From contig NZ_FNYD01000005.1 of the NCBI RefSeq assembly GCF_900109035.1, positions 124,001 through 188,000 on the forward strand: DNA of 64,000 nucleotides, read 5' to 3'. Both the position numbers and the translations under genes were made by a program. A model generated the notes under the pieces. That model was not told the DNA's origin. It saw nothing but the letters and a program-made list of their open reading frames with translations, and did no database searches. Shown here in pieces: positions 37,258 through 48,257 of this stretch. The stretch's first letter is position 1. Each line of letters begins with the position of its first letter. The DNA is from Cribrihabitans marinus (GTDB lineage Bacteria > Pseudomonadota > Alphaproteobacteria > Rhodobacterales > Rhodobacteraceae).

Positions 37258-38155
37258 CGCGTCTTCCTCTTGTCGCATCGGGTGTTGGCGGGTTTTCTCC
37301 CGCCGGGGTCTTGTCCGGGTCCGTCACTAGCCGGGCCAGCCCGTCGGCTCCGGCCGTCAGCCAGGCCATGTCGGCCTCGTAGAGCCGGCGCAGCTGCGCC
37401 GTCTGGACCGGTGTGAAGGGCTGCCAGCGGCCGCTGCCGTCGGGCAGGTCCAGGTCGGGGCGCAATTGGCGCAGCTCTTCCAGGCGCGGCGTGGGGTTGC
37501 GCCAGTCACGGCTGTGCAGGTTCGGCGCGGCGCGGTCGATCAGCGCGGCCAGCTGGGCATCGGGGCGCCCGGCAAAGACCTCGAAGGGCAGCACCAGGAT
37601 CTGCGCGTTCGGAGCGGCGCAGGCCAGGTCGGTGATCACCTCGCGCCAGCCGCGCCGGGCCGCGGCGATGGCCTCCAGCTCGGCCGATCCGGGCAGCGGC
37701 GCACCGCGCGACAGCCCGTAGCCCAGCGCCGAGGGCCACCAGATCTCGGGCGCGCGGATCGTCAGCGCCAGCCGCAGCGGCATGATGCCGAACGCCTCGG
37801 CAAAGCGCGCGATCCGCTCACCCGCCGCCGGATAGAGCCCGCCCGCGCGCCGGTTCGCGCCCATCGCACCCAGCATGTTCTCGTCGCTGACCACCAGGCG
37901 CTCCAGCCCGGCATCGGCGCTGCGGCGCAGGTTGAGGCGGATCCGCCCCCGCGCCCGGCGCGCGCGCCGCAGGGGGTCGCGCACCGGCCCCGCCGGCGGC
38001 GCGTCGGACAGGCCGCTGAACAGCCCGTTGCGGGTGCGGCCCGGTCCCCAGAACCCGGTTCCCTCGCGCGTCAGACGCACCGCATTGAGGCGCAGGTATC
38101 CCTGAAAGGTAGTGGTGGCGCAGCGATGCGCGCCGATATGCAGAATGACATCCAT
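37223..38155 (-). CDS. Sulfotransferase-like protein
   Basis: A 310-residue protein that opens [21 protein letters not shown], the pattern of the PAPS-binding loop of sulfotransferases (the 5'-phosphosulfate loop in a strand-loop-helix). [10 protein letters not shown] follows. The rest is arginine-rich and helical. It probably moves a sulfuryl group from PAPS to an unknown carbohydrate or small molecule, or is an inactive relative. Its last 35 bases overlap the start of the mutase gene, which ties it to that operon. The start at 38155 places the loop at the N-terminus, as usual. Confidence 0.75.
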   Translation of the reverse strand: MDVILHIGAHRCATTTFQGYLRLNAVRLTREGTGFWGPGRTRNGLFSGLSDAPPAGPVRDPLRRARRARGRIRLNLRRSADAGLERLVVSDENMLGAMGANRRAGGLYPAAGERIARFAEAFGIMPLRLALTIRAPEIWWPSALGYGLSRGAPLPGSAELEAIAAARRGWREVITDLACAAPNAQILVLPFEVFAGRPDAQLAALIDRAAPNLHSRDWRNPTPRLEELRQLRPDLDLPDGSGRWQPFTPVQTAQLRRLYEADMAWLTAGADGLARLVTDPDKTPAGENPPTPDATRGRRDEQDRRLAGAG

Positions 38156-38326
38156 GGCTCGGCCTCGGTCCGGGGCCGCGCGGCGCGGCCGGGTTGGAAA
38201 AGATGCACGCATGGTCATGCCGCCCCCCTCTCCAGGCCCTTAACGCTCGAATTTTTGATGTCGGGGGCGATTTGTGCGGTCGCAATCACCGGCGGGGGGG
38301 TTATATTCATCCCGACAGGAGTGTTC

Positions 38327-38773
38327 ATGAAACGCACGCTAGCCCTTGTTTTCTCGGCCTTTCTTCCGTTGGCCGCAGGCGCCACGGACCCGTCCATCGT
38401 GGACGGGGACGCGTATCTGCGGCCCGCGGAAGACAGCGATTTGAGCGAATTTCTATGGATAAACCGGCCGGTGATCGTCTTTGCGGACACGCCGGCGGAT
38501 CCGCGGTTCCAGGAGCAGATCAAGGCGCTGACCGAAGGCGCCGAGATGATGATCGAGCGCGATGTGGTCGTGCTTACCGATACCGACCCCGACACGCTCT
38601 CGCCGCTGCGCAAGAAACTGCGCCCGCGTGGTTTCCAACTGGTGCTGGTGGGCAAGGATGGTAGCGTGAAGCTCCGCAAGCCGTCACCGTGGAGCGTGCG
38701 GGAAATCAGCCGGTCCATCGACAAGACGCCGATGCGGCAGCGGGAAATCCGCGACCGGCGCGCCGCCCCCTGA
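38327..38773 (+). CDS. Exported DUF4174 protein
   Basis: A 148-residue protein with a signal peptide (MKRTLALVFSAFLPLAAGA) followed by a DUF4174 domain: EFLWINRPVIVFADTPADPRFQEQIKAL, ERDVVVLTDTDPDTLSPLRKKLRPRGFQLVLVGKDGSVKLRKP and WSVREISRSIDKTPMRQREIR. The fold is thioredoxin-like by prediction memory, but no CxxC is present. The ATG at 38327 has ACAGGAG five bases before. It is divergent from the sulfotransferase gene and convergent with the 262-residue membrane protein. Confidence 0.85.
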   Translation: MKRTLALVFSAFLPLAAGATDPSIVDGDAYLRPAEDSDLSEFLWINRPVIVFADTPADPRFQEQIKALTEGAEMMIERDVVVLTDTDPDTLSPLRKKLRPRGFQLVLVGKDGSVKLRKPSPWSVREISRSIDKTPMRQREIRDRRAAP

Positions 38774-38891
38774 GGGTGCACCCTCTTGTCCGGGTCCGGA
38801 CGGCACCATATATTGGAGATGAACGCGCGGGAACGGCCCGCGTGGCATGGCGAAAGGGCAAGCATCATGGAAAAGGATCCCAGCATCCCGC

Positions 38892-39680
38892 TTACCCCGA
38901 TTCCGGTGACTGGCCGGGGTGGCCCGCGGCCGGGCTACTGAACCGCTTGGCGGCGCTTTCCGCCGCAGCCGCCCCACCTTCGCTATAGGCCTGGATCAGC
39001 CGCAAGGCATAGCTTCCCAACTGATATGCGCGCACACGCATCGCCGCGTAGTCCTCGTACATCGCGATCCGGCGCGGTTGCGCCAGCGTCTTGAACGCCT
39101 CGCCGCGCATGTCCTCGGCAAAGGCCTGTAGTGCTGCGATCACGCTGTAGAAGGCCACAACGGCGTCGATGGTCTGGCGCGGCAGCACCTCGATCCCGTC
39201 CACCAACGCGGAATAGACCAGGTCGTGCCGCTCCTTGGGAATGAACGGCACGAACGCCTCGTCGGCCTGCATCCGTTCTACGATCCGGCCCACCATCTCG
39301 TCGGCGCTGCCGTCGGCATAGAAGGCCTCGAGCGTATGCCGGATCTCGGCAAAGAGCGCTTTGTGATAGTCGCGGGTCTTTTCCGCCTTGGCGCGCGCCT
39401 TCTCCAGTTCCGAAAAGATCGCAGTGGTCAGCCAGCCGGCGGCGATGATCAGCCCGGCCACCAGCGCCTGCATCAACCGCGGCTCCAGGTCCACATTCAG
39501 CGCCAGAACGACCAGCGGCAGGCCCAGCAGCACCACCAGCGGCAGGCCGATATTGAGAAAGAAGCGTCGGAACACCCTGCGCGAAACCGCCGCGTCCTCG
39601 GTCAGGAAGAAGGCCACCGCCAGAACGGCGGCCCCTCCCAGCACCAGGATCGGCCAGTATTGCGACAGGGTGTCCTGCAT
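38892..39680 (-). CDS. Membrane protein with a helical cytoplasmic domain, unknown function
   Basis: A 262-residue protein with three hydrophobic segments in the first 90 residues (about 10-26, 40-60, 68-88), then a long helical soluble part starting with the charged stretch ELEKARAKAEKTRDYHKALF. I do not recognise a family. It starts three bases after the stop of pccA's gene on the same strand reading direction, so it is likely co-transcribed with pccA, and would lie in the inner membrane. A link to propionyl-CoA metabolism rests only on this position. Confidence 0.75.
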   Translation of the reverse strand: MQDTLSQYWPILVLGGAAVLAVAFFLTEDAAVSRRVFRRFFLNIGLPLVVLLGLPLVVLALNVDLEPRLMQALVAGLIIAAGWLTTAIFSELEKARAKAEKTRDYHKALFAEIRHTLEAFYADGSADEMVGRIVERMQADEAFVPFIPKERHDLVYSALVDGIEVLPRQTIDAVVAFYSVIAALQAFAEDMRGEAFKTLAQPRRIAMYEDYAAMRVRAYQLGSYALRLIQAYSEGGAAAAESAAKRFSSPAAGHPGQSPESG

Positions 39681-39683
39681 CGC

Positions 39684-41729
<2,046 letters not shown>

Positions 41730-41752
41730 CGGCAGTCCCTTGTTCTTGTGGC

Positions 41753-41805
41753 GCAAAAACGCGGAACCGCCGCCCCGGTGCCCTCGGGCCCGGAACGGCG
41801 GTTCC
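41753..41805 (-). terminator. Strong hairpin with T-run just before pccA
   Basis: On the minus strand, GGAACCGCCG and CGGCGGTTCC form a perfect ten-base-pair stem (loop about 23 bases), followed by GCGTTTTTGCG. It ends the small lipoprotein transcript, and its T-run is only 24 bases from the pccA start, so it could also act as an attenuator. Confidence 0.7.
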
Positions 41806-41863
41806 AAAAATCTCGGTCCCCGCCGCGCGGCGGGAGGTCTCTCCGTAGGGCGCGCCGCTCAGA

Positions 41864-42076
41864 TCAGCAGCGGCCGGGGTTCTCTTCGCAATAGATGACG
41901 TTGCCCGCGGCACCGACCGCAGCGCCCGCAACCGGGTTGGTGTCGAGCAGCAGCGACCCGGCCAAGCCGGCCCCGCCGCCATAGAGCACGCGTTCCGTCG
42001 TGTTGTCTCCGCAGGCCGCCAGGCCGGCAAACAGCGCCAGCCCCGTGACAATCCCTTTTGCTCGCATATCGCCCAT
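41864..42076 (-). CDS. Small glycine-rich lipoprotein
   Basis: A 70-residue protein. The leader KGIVTGLALFAGLAACGD ends in a lipobox (LAAC), so the mature part starts at a lipid-modified cysteine. Alternating glycines and alanines (YGGGAGLAGSLLLDTNPVAGAAVGAAGN) form a glycine-zipper-type membrane-inserting segment, with two further cysteines at the end (YCEENPGRC) that could pair. It is an outer- or inner-membrane lipoprotein of unknown function, of a kind seen beside pccA in this order. It ends at the hairpin near 41790. Confidence 0.75.
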   Translation of the reverse strand: MGDMRAKGIVTGLALFAGLAACGDNTTERVLYGGGAGLAGSLLLDTNPVAGAAVGAAGNVIYCEENPGRC

Positions 42077-42410
42077 CCTTGTTGTTGTGACTTGATGTAA
42101 CAGACATGGGGGTTTGACCCCGCCATCCGCAAGTCACATCGCCGTGCTTCGCGGCGCTGGGCGAAACCCTGCCCAACCCATTGGCCACGCAAAGGGAAAA
42201 GGGTGGGCAGGCCAGCAAGGGCTTTGCGGATCTGCCCACCAAGGGAAGGGGTACGGAATAGATGGTGTGCAAGCAGCGCAGGCATTTTCAAGCTGCTTGC
42301 AACCATGACGCTGCCCCAGGTCCGGGGTCGAACCAAGCCCAATTTCGCCGCTTCGCCGGCATGGGCCAGATTCTGCCGATCCGGCGGAAAACAGCGCGAA
42401 ATCATGCCGA
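42077..42410. other. Gene-free gap with two hairpins
   Basis: No convincing gene is seen here. It contains two inverted repeats: GGTGGGCAG (42202-42210) with CTGCCCACC (42232-42240), and GCAAGCAGC (42269-42277) with GCTGCTTGC (42292-42300). On the minus strand the first is followed by CTTTTCCCTTT. This could be a terminator region or a small structured RNA; promoter elements are not clear. Confidence 0.4.
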
Positions 42411-42758
42411 TCACCTCTCGAACGCGTCCGGAAACGCGGCCCGGGCTGCGGATTCGTCAATGACCAGCAGCGCCTCGTAGCTTTCGGGGTCGAACGGATC
42501 CTCGGCCGGAATCACCTCGCGCCCGAACAGCCAGGACAAGCGGCCCGCATCGAGGTTCCCGCGCTCGAAGGGCTGATCGCCGAAATGCTCCCACAGGGCG
42601 GCCATGAAGGCTGCGTCGGCGCGGCGGTCGACGGCCCTTCGGTCGCGATAGCGTTCGCGCCGCACCAGCGGTGTCGCGCCCTTGGGATTGGGCCGGCGGA
42701 TGACGAATTGGAAATCGGAACCGGGCAGACGCCCGGGAAACCCGCGATGCTTCAGCAT
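42411..42758 (-). CDS. Small soluble protein, unknown function
   Basis: A 115-residue protein without a signal peptide. It opens with a basic stretch (MLKHRGFPGRLPGSDFQFVI), has a charged middle, and ends in a more acidic helical part (LSWLFGREVIPAEDPFDPESYEALLVIDESAARAAFPDAFER). A GGAGG lies seven bases before the ATG at 42758. No family is recognised. It lies inside the pccA-pccB cluster on the same strand and may be a cluster-specific accessory protein. Confidence 0.7.
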   Translation of the reverse strand: MLKHRGFPGRLPGSDFQFVIRRPNPKGATPLVRRERYRDRRAVDRRADAAFMAALWEHFGDQPFERGNLDAGRLSWLFGREVIPAEDPFDPESYEALLVIDESAARAAFPDAFER

Positions 42759-42836
42759 GGGCGCACCTCCGGGCCGGACGGCGCGCGTTGCGGGCAAGGG
42801 ATCGGGACCGGCCCAGCGGCCGGCCCCGCCCGGGTC

Positions 42837-42971
42837 TTACTTGTACTTACCGGTGTAGACCGGCTCGGTCGTGACGGGCTCGACCACCACGACTTCTTCT
42901 TCCTGCTGACCGCATGCGGCAACGGTGCCGACAAAGGCGACCATTGCGACGAACTTGATGCACTTCGACAT
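42837..42971 (-). CDS. Very small lipoprotein
   Basis: A 44-residue protein: leader MSKCIKFVAMVAFVGTVAAC with a lipobox cysteine at residue 20, then an acidic, Val/Glu-rich tail (GQQEEEVVVVEPVTTEPVYTGKYK). The mature part is only about 25 residues. Lipoproteins with this YTGKYK-type tail are common as separate genes in Rhodobacterales. It would be lipid-anchored on the periplasmic side. It is separated by 214 bases from the DUF6497 gene and by 78 from the next small gene. Confidence 0.75.
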   Translation of the reverse strand: MSKCIKFVAMVAFVGTVAACGQQEEEVVVVEPVTTEPVYTGKYK

Positions 42972-43185
42972 CTGATACTCCTGATTGTGTTGTTGAAACC
43001 AACAGGTCCGGTGGGCCCTGCCTGCCTCAGCGACGTGAATTCGGCCGCGCAAGTGCGGCACGGGCCGAGGATATTCCAATTCCATTCCGAAATACATCCA
43101 CCTTTCGGGACAGCTGCCGCCTGTGACTCCAAAGCCGCATCCGCAACCGGAGCGGCGGCTCTTGCAGTGCCTGTCCATGCCGGCA

Positions 43186-43674
43186 TCAGAATTCCTCCCA
43201 GATGCAGGTCGCGTCCTCAAGCCGGAACGCCTCGAAGAACTGGGTGGCGTCGGGATCGGACTGGCCGAAGGGAACCGTCCGGTCCGACAGCGAAATCACC
43301 ACACGCGCCGGCTTCAGTCCGTGCAGTTCCGCATAGGGTACGACAAGCGTTCGGCACAGGTATTCCATGTCCCGAGACGCGCTGTCATAGTCGGTCGTCC
43401 CGCCGATTTTGGGCGCGCGAAAGCGGAAGCGCAACCACAGCGCGCCGGGGTTCTCGTCGGACAGGATCTCGTCCAGATGCACCGGCTGACCGGAGGGCAC
43501 GTCCAGCGCCTCGCTGGCCGAAAGCGGCGCGGCGGCAAGCAGCGCGGCACAGACCGGCGCCAGCGGAAATCCGCGCCCGCGCCTCTTTTGCGGGGGGCGG
43601 GACACTTCTGCCGGGACCGCACAACCGGGGTTTGCGGCCTGCGATGGTGTGGTGATCGGGTCTTCGGTCATCAC
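43186..43674 (-). CDS. DUF6497 family protein
   Basis: A 162-residue protein with an exported N-terminus (basic leader, hydrophobic stretch about residues 35-55 in an extended leader) and a DUF6497-like body: SGQPVHLDEILSDENPGALWLRFRFRAPKIG, then LCRTLVVPYAELHGLKPARVVISLSDRTVPFGQSDPDATQFFEAFRLEDATCIWEEF. Two cysteines (LCRT and TCIW) may form a disulfide. Such proteins are found next to pccB in many Rhodobacterales. The function is unknown. The exact start is unsure: several codons precede the hydrophobic segment. Confidence 0.75.
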   Translation of the reverse strand: MMTEDPITTPSQAANPGCAVPAEVSRPPQKRRGRGFPLAPVCAALLAAAPLSASEALDVPSGQPVHLDEILSDENPGALWLRFRFRAPKIGGTTDYDSASRDMEYLCRTLVVPYAELHGLKPARVVISLSDRTVPFGQSDPDATQFFEAFRLEDATCIWEEF

Positions 43675-43776
43675 TGCGATTCGGACCTTCCGTCGATGTT
43701 CCCGCGTTTCGTCTGTCAGCGATTTTCAGGCCTCGCACCGCACTGAAGTGCGGCCGGGCCCCGGGGGTCTACCGCC

Positions 43777-45309
43777 TCACAGGGGGATGTTGTCGTGCTT
43801 CTTCCACGGACGCTCGGTGCGCTTGTTGCGCAACGAGGCGAAGGCGCGTGCCACCCGCTTGCGGGTCGAGTGCGGCATGATCACCTCGTCGATGAACCCC
43901 CGCTCGGCCGCCACGAAGGGATTGGCAAAGCGGGCCTCGTAATCCGCGGCATGGGACGCGATCTTCTCGGCATCCTTGAGGTCGGCGCGATGGATGATCT
44001 CGGTCGCGCCCTTGGCCCCCATCACCGCGATCTCGGCGGTCGGCCAGGCATAGTTGAGATCGCCGCGCAGGTGCTTGGACGACATCACGTCATAGGCCCC
44101 GCCATAGGCCTTGCGGGTGATCACGGTGACCTTGGGCACCGTCGCCTCGCCATAGGCGAAGAGCAGCTTGGCACCGTGCTTGATGACCCCGTTGTACTCC
44201 TGGCTGGTGCCCGGAAGGAAGCCGGGTACATCGACCAGTGTCAGCAGCGGGATGTCGAAACAGTCGCAGAACCGGACGAACCGCGCCGCCTTGCGGCTGC
44301 TGTCGATGTCCAGGCATCCCGCCAGCACCATCGGCTGGTTGGCCACGACCCCCACTGTCCGCCCCTCGAGCCGGATGAACCCGGTGAGGATGTTCTTGGC
44401 GAATTCGCCCTGGATCTCGTAGAAGTCGCCCTCGTCGGCCATCTTCGAGATCAGCTCCTTCATGTCGTAGGGCGAGTTCGGGTTCTCGGGCACCAGCGTG
44501 TCCAGCGATTGCTCCAGCCGGCCGGGATCGTCGAAGAACGGGCGCACCGGCGGCTTGGAGCGGTTGTTGAGCGGCAGGAAATCGACCAGCCGCCGCACCT
44601 CGGCCAGCGCCTCGACATCGTTCTCGAACGCCGCATCGGCCACAGAACTCTTGCGCGTATGGGTCGCCGCGCCGCCCAGCTCCTCGGCGGTCACGACCTC
44701 GTTGGTCACCGTCTTGACCACGTCGGGGCCGGTCACGAACATATAGGACGTGTCCTTGACCATGAAGATGAAGTCGGTCATCGCCGGGGAATAGACCGCC
44801 CCGCCCGCGCAGGGGCCCATGATCACGCTGATCTGCGGCACCACGCCCGAGGCCTCGATATTGCGCTGGAACACCTCGCCATAGCCGGCGAGGGAGTCGA
44901 CGCCCTCCTGGATCCGGGCACCGCCCGAGTCGTTTATGCCGATCACCGGGGCGCCGTTCTGCATCGCCATGTCCATGATCTTGCAGATCTTCTGGGCATG
45001 GGTGGCCGAGACCGACCCGCCCAGGACGGTGAAGTCCTGGCTGAACACATAAACCTGCCGGCCGTTGATCGTGCCCCAGCCCGTCACCACGCCGTCGCCA
45101 TAGGGGCGCTGCTTCTCCATGCCGAAATCGGTGCAGCGATGGGCGACGAACATGTCGAACTCCTCGAAGCTGCCCTCGTCCAGCAACAGTTCGATCCGCT
45201 CGCGGGCCGTCAGCTTGCCGCGCCCGTGCTGGGCATCGATGCGTTTCTGTCCGCCGCCCAGGCGGGCACCGCCGCGGCGCTCTTCAAGCTCGGTCAGGAT
45301 ATCTTTCAT
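43777..45309 (-). CDS. pccB: Propionyl-CoA carboxylase beta subunit
   Basis: A 510-residue carboxyltransferase that moves CO2 from biotin on PccA to propionyl-CoA. The two crotonase-like halves are clear: [27 protein letters not shown] with [20 protein letters not shown] in the first, and [29 protein letters not shown] with [13 protein letters not shown] in the second. Ser/Gly-rich oxyanion loops are intact. The start at 45309 gives [20 protein letters not shown]-type operator sites lie before it. Substrate could include acetyl-CoA, but the genome context (mutase and PccR) favours propionyl-CoA. Confidence 0.96.
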   Translation of the reverse strand: MKDILTELEERRGGARLGGGQKRIDAQHGRGKLTARERIELLLDEGSFEEFDMFVAHRCTDFGMEKQRPYGDGVVTGWGTINGRQVYVFSQDFTVLGGSVSATHAQKICKIMDMAMQNGAPVIGINDSGGARIQEGVDSLAGYGEVFQRNIEASGVVPQISVIMGPCAGGAVYSPAMTDFIFMVKDTSYMFVTGPDVVKTVTNEVVTAEELGGAATHTRKSSVADAAFENDVEALAEVRRLVDFLPLNNRSKPPVRPFFDDPGRLEQSLDTLVPENPNSPYDMKELISKMADEGDFYEIQGEFAKNILTGFIRLEGRTVGVVANQPMVLAGCLDIDSSRKAARFVRFCDCFDIPLLTLVDVPGFLPGTSQEYNGVIKHGAKLLFAYGEATVPKVTVITRKAYGGAYDVMSSKHLRGDLNYAWPTAEIAVMGAKGATEIIHRADLKDAEKIASHAADYEARFANPFVAAERGFIDEVIMPHSTRKRVARAFASLRNKRTERPWKKHDNIPL

Positions 45310-45383
45310 GGCCGGTGTCCTCTTGTGAACTCGCGCGGACCTTAACCGCAGCAGCGGTGGGGAACAAAGCGCTATTCGGCAAA

Positions 45384-45423
45384 TTTGCAAATACTTGCCA
45401 GAGGTGTCAGCGCGAATTGCAAA
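45384..45423. promoter_or_regulatory. PccR-type operator sites before pccB
   Basis: TTTGCAAA at 45384-45391 and ATTGCAAA at 45416-45423 lie 75-115 bases before pccB and about 70-110 before the divergent MFS gene. They match the half-site described for PccR (short-chain fatty acyl-CoA regulator) in Rhodobacter, and similar sites lie before the pccR-like gene itself. The sites are 32 bases apart, about three helix turns. Confidence 0.65.
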
Positions 45424-45491
45424 GATGCTAATTAACAACTTAACGCAACGATGCGGTGGACACTTCCCGAACCCGGGCGTAGAGCCAGAGG

Positions 45492-46703
45492 ATGCAACGC
45501 GTCCAGGCCCCGATACCTGGGCGGCGCAGTCCGCCCACGATCGCCACGCTGATCCTGCTGTCAGGGCTGTCCGCCCTGACGATGAACATATTCCTGCCCA
45601 GCCTGCCCAACATGACCGAGTATTTCCGCACGGATTACCGGCTGATGCAGCTGTCGGTGGCGCTCTACCTGGCGGTCAACGCCGGCCTGCAGGTGGTGAT
45701 CGGGCCGATCGCGGACAAGGCCGGGCGGCGGCCGGTGATCCTGTGGGGGATCGGGCTGTTCCTGCTGGCCACTCTGGGCTGCATCTTCGCGCCGAACGCG
45801 CAGGTGTTCCTGGCCTTTCGCATGGGCCAGGCGGTGATCGCCGCCGGCATGGTGCTCAGCCGCGCCGCGGTGCGCGACATGTACGACCAGGACCAGGCGG
45901 CCTCGATGATCGGCTACGTGACGATGGGCATGGCGGTCGTGCCGATGCTGGGGCCGGCCATCGGCGGGCTGCTGGACGAGTTCCTGGGCTGGAAGGCGAA
46001 TTTCTGGCTGCTGCTGCTGCTGGGCGGGGCGGCCTTTGCCCTGACCTTTGCCGATTTCGGCGAAACCGCCCTGAAGAGCGGCAAGACGCTGGTCGCGCAG
46101 TTCCGCGAGTATCCCGAACTGCTGACCTCGCCGCGCTTCTGGGGCTATTCGATGGCCTCGGGCCTCAGTTCGGGTGCCTTCTTCGCCTATCTCGGCGGTG
46201 CCCCCTTTGTCGGAACCGAGGTCTTCGGCATGTCGCCGGGCACGCTGGGCATCTATTTCGGCTCGCCCGCGCTGGGGTATTTCCTGGGCAATTTCGTATC
46301 GGGCCGCTACTCGGTGCGGTTCGGGGTCAACCGGATGGTGCTCTGGGGCTGCTGGCTGAACGCGTTCGGCATCACGCTGTCGCTGCTTGTGATGCTGGCC
46401 GGCATGGGCACGGCGGTCAGTTTCTTCGGCTTCATGACCTTCGTGGGCCTGGGCAACGGCATGGCCATACCCAACGCAACCGCCGGGGCGCTTTCGGTGC
46501 GCCCGCACCTGGCCGGGACCGCCTCGGGGCTGAACGGCGCGATCATGCTGGGCGGCGGCGCAGGCCTCAGCGCGCTGGCCGGCGCCCTGCTCAGCCCCGA
46601 GACCGGCGCGCTGCCGCTCTTGTGGCTGATGCTGATCACCGCCGCCGCGGCGGTGGCCTCGATCCTGCTGGTGATCCGGCGCGAAAGGCGGCTTGGGCTC
46701 TGA
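45492..46703 (+). CDS. Bcr/CflA-type multidrug MFS transporter
   Basis: A 403-residue carrier with twelve hydrophobic helices, of the Bcr/CflA drug-resistance branch. [50 protein letters not shown] is the hallmark first-loop segment, and the ADKAGRR motif lies after helix 2. It should use the proton gradient to export a drug or metabolite from the cytosol. It lies between pccB (divergent) and the pccR-like gene (64 bases downstream), so it may belong to the same regulon; its link to propionyl-CoA is unclear. Confidence 0.9.
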   Translation: MQRVQAPIPGRRSPPTIATLILLSGLSALTMNIFLPSLPNMTEYFRTDYRLMQLSVALYLAVNAGLQVVIGPIADKAGRRPVILWGIGLFLLATLGCIFAPNAQVFLAFRMGQAVIAAGMVLSRAAVRDMYDQDQAASMIGYVTMGMAVVPMLGPAIGGLLDEFLGWKANFWLLLLLGGAAFALTFADFGETALKSGKTLVAQFREYPELLTSPRFWGYSMASGLSSGAFFAYLGGAPFVGTEVFGMSPGTLGIYFGSPALGYFLGNFVSGRYSVRFGVNRMVLWGCWLNAFGITLSLLVMLAGMGTAVSFFGFMTFVGLGNGMAIPNATAGALSVRPHLAGTASGLNGAIMLGGGAGLSALAGALLSPETGALPLLWLMLITAAAAVASILLVIRRERRLGL

Positions 46704-46720
46704 CCCCTTGCGCCGGGCGG

Positions 46721-46758
46721 TTTGCAAAGTTAGCAAGGCTGGAGACGGTCTTTGCAAA
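46721..46758 (+). promoter_or_regulatory. PccR-type autoregulatory sites
   Basis: TTTGCAAA occurs twice: 46721-46728 and 46751-46758, spaced 30 bases (three helical turns) from start to start. The first continues GTTAGCAAGG. The second overlaps the region just before the pccR-like start codon at 46767, where binding would block translation initiation or transcription, giving autoregulation. Confidence 0.65.
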
Positions 46759-46766
46759 GGCACCCC

Positions 46767-48164
46767 ATGTCCACCCAGAAACTCTATGCCGGCGCCAAGC
46801 TGCGCGAGATCCGAACCCGCCTGGACTTGACGCAGAAGGACTTCGCCGCCCGGCTGGGCGTGTCGCTGCCCTATCTCAACCAGATGGAGAACAACAACCG
46901 CCCGGTCTCGACCACGGTGGTGCTGGCGCTGGCGCAGGAATTCGGGCTGGACGTGACCGAGCTGAGCAGCGGCGACAGCGAGCGGCTGGTCTCGGACATG
47001 CGCGAGGCGCTGGCCGATCCGGTCTTTGCCGATGCCATGCCGCCGGTGGCGGACCTGCGGCTGACCGCCTCGAACGCGCCGGCGCTGGCGCGCGCCTTCC
47101 TGTCGCTGCACCGCGCCTATCGCCAGACGCATGAGCGGCTGGCCTCGCTGGACGAGGCGCTGGGGCGCGAGGATGCCAGGATCCAAGCCAGCCCGTGGGA
47201 AGAGGTGCGCGACTTCTTCCACTATTGCGACAACTACATCGACGCCGTGGACCGCGCCGCCGAGCATTTCGCCGCGCAGGCGGGGCCGGGCGATATCCAC
47301 GCCGCGGCCCTGGACCAGCTGGCCCGGCGCGACATCCGTGTCGAGATCGCCGACATGCACGCCCTGCGCAGCTATGACGCGCAGGCCCGCGTGCTGCGCC
47401 TGTCGGCGCGCGCGGCGCCGCAGACCCGGAATTTCCAGCTGCTGCTGCAACTGGCGCTGCTGACCCAGGACAAGCTGCTGGAGGCGACGCTGGATTTCGC
47501 CCGGTTCCAGAGCGACGAGGCCCGCGCCATCGCCAAGATCGGCCTGGCCAACTATTTCGCCGGTGCGGCGCTGATGCCCTATGGCACGCTCTTGGCCGCG
47601 GCGCAGGAGTGCCGGCACGACCTGGAGCTGCTCAGCGCACGGTTCGGCGCCTCGATCGAACAGGTGGCGCACCGGCTGTCCACCCTGCAGCGCCCCGGCG
47701 CCAAGGGCATCCCGTTCTTTTTCGTGCGCGTCGACCAGGCCGGCACGATCACCAAGCGCCACTCGGCCACCCGGCTGCAATTCGCCCGCTTCGGCGGCGC
47801 CTGCCCCCTGTGGAACGTGCACCGCGCCTTCGAGACGCCGGGCCATTTCCTGCGCCAGCTGGCCGAGACCCCCGACGGGGTCCGCTATGTCCTGCTGGCC
47901 CGGGACGTGTCGAAATCCGGCGGCTCCTTCGGTGCGCCCGTGCGGCGCTATGCCATCGCCCTGGGCTGCGAGGTGCGCCATGCCGACGCGCTGGTCTATG
48001 CCGACGGGCTGGATGTCGGCAACGCCACGGCGTTCGAGCCGATCGGTATCTCCTGCCGGATCTGCGACCGGCCCGATTGCCATCAGCGCTCGGTGCCGCC
48101 GCTGGAACGACGGCTGGAGGTCGACACCGACCGGCGCGGCACCCTGCCCTACACGGTCACCTGA
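46767..48164 (+). CDS. pccR: Short-chain fatty acyl-CoA regulator (PccR/ScfR family)
   Basis: A 465-residue transcription factor: an N-terminal XRE helix-turn-helix (about residues 8-62, LREIRTRLDLTQKDFAARLGVSLPYLNQMENNNRP), a long helical linker, and a DUF2083/IrrE-type sensor half with four clustered cysteines near the end (CRICDRPDC). This layout is that of PccR/ScfR regulators, which sense propionyl-CoA or related acyl-CoAs and control propionyl-CoA carboxylase. The start is the ATG at 46767, not the in-frame TTG at 46752. It likely controls pccB, its own gene and perhaps the MFS gene through TTTGCAAA sites. Confidence 0.9.
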   Translation: MSTQKLYAGAKLREIRTRLDLTQKDFAARLGVSLPYLNQMENNNRPVSTTVVLALAQEFGLDVTELSSGDSERLVSDMREALADPVFADAMPPVADLRLTASNAPALARAFLSLHRAYRQTHERLASLDEALGREDARIQASPWEEVRDFFHYCDNYIDAVDRAAEHFAAQAGPGDIHAAALDQLARRDIRVEIADMHALRSYDAQARVLRLSARAAPQTRNFQLLLQLALLTQDKLLEATLDFARFQSDEARAIAKIGLANYFAGAALMPYGTLLAAAQECRHDLELLSARFGASIEQVAHRLSTLQRPGAKGIPFFFVRVDQAGTITKRHSATRLQFARFGGACPLWNVHRAFETPGHFLRQLAETPDGVRYVLLARDVSKSGGSFGAPVRRYAIALGCEVRHADALVYADGLDVGNATAFEPIGISCRICDRPDCHQRSVPPLERRLEVDTDRRGTLPYTVT

Positions 48165-48172
48165 CAGACTGG

Positions 48173-48239
48173 CTTCCTCTTGCCGGAAATATCCCGGGTG
48201 TGAATGCGCGCGCCGCGCGCAGAGGGGGCTGGCCCCCTC
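48173..48239 (+). repeat. Dispersed intergenic GC-rich repeat, copy B
   Basis: CTTCCTCTTGCCGGAAAT-ATCCCGGGTGTGA, then GCGCGCGCCGCGCGC and AGGGGGCTGGCCCCCT. It fills the gap between the convergent pccR-like and DUF465 genes, with the same CTTCCTC/GGAAAT/GGGGGC order as the other copies. Confidence 0.65.
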
Positions 48240-48257
48240 CGGTCCCCCGTCCCCGCC

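Noticed and set aside
42319-42337. T-arm-like sequence suggesting a tRNA or tRNA remnant
   Set aside because: The minus-strand GGTTCGACCCCGG looks like a T arm, but no acceptor, D or anticodon arm can be built around it.
45561-48083. 840-codon antisense frame opposite the exporter and pccR
   Set aside because: Composition (Arg, Gln, His, Gly) is that of shadow translation; both real genes on the other strand are well supported.
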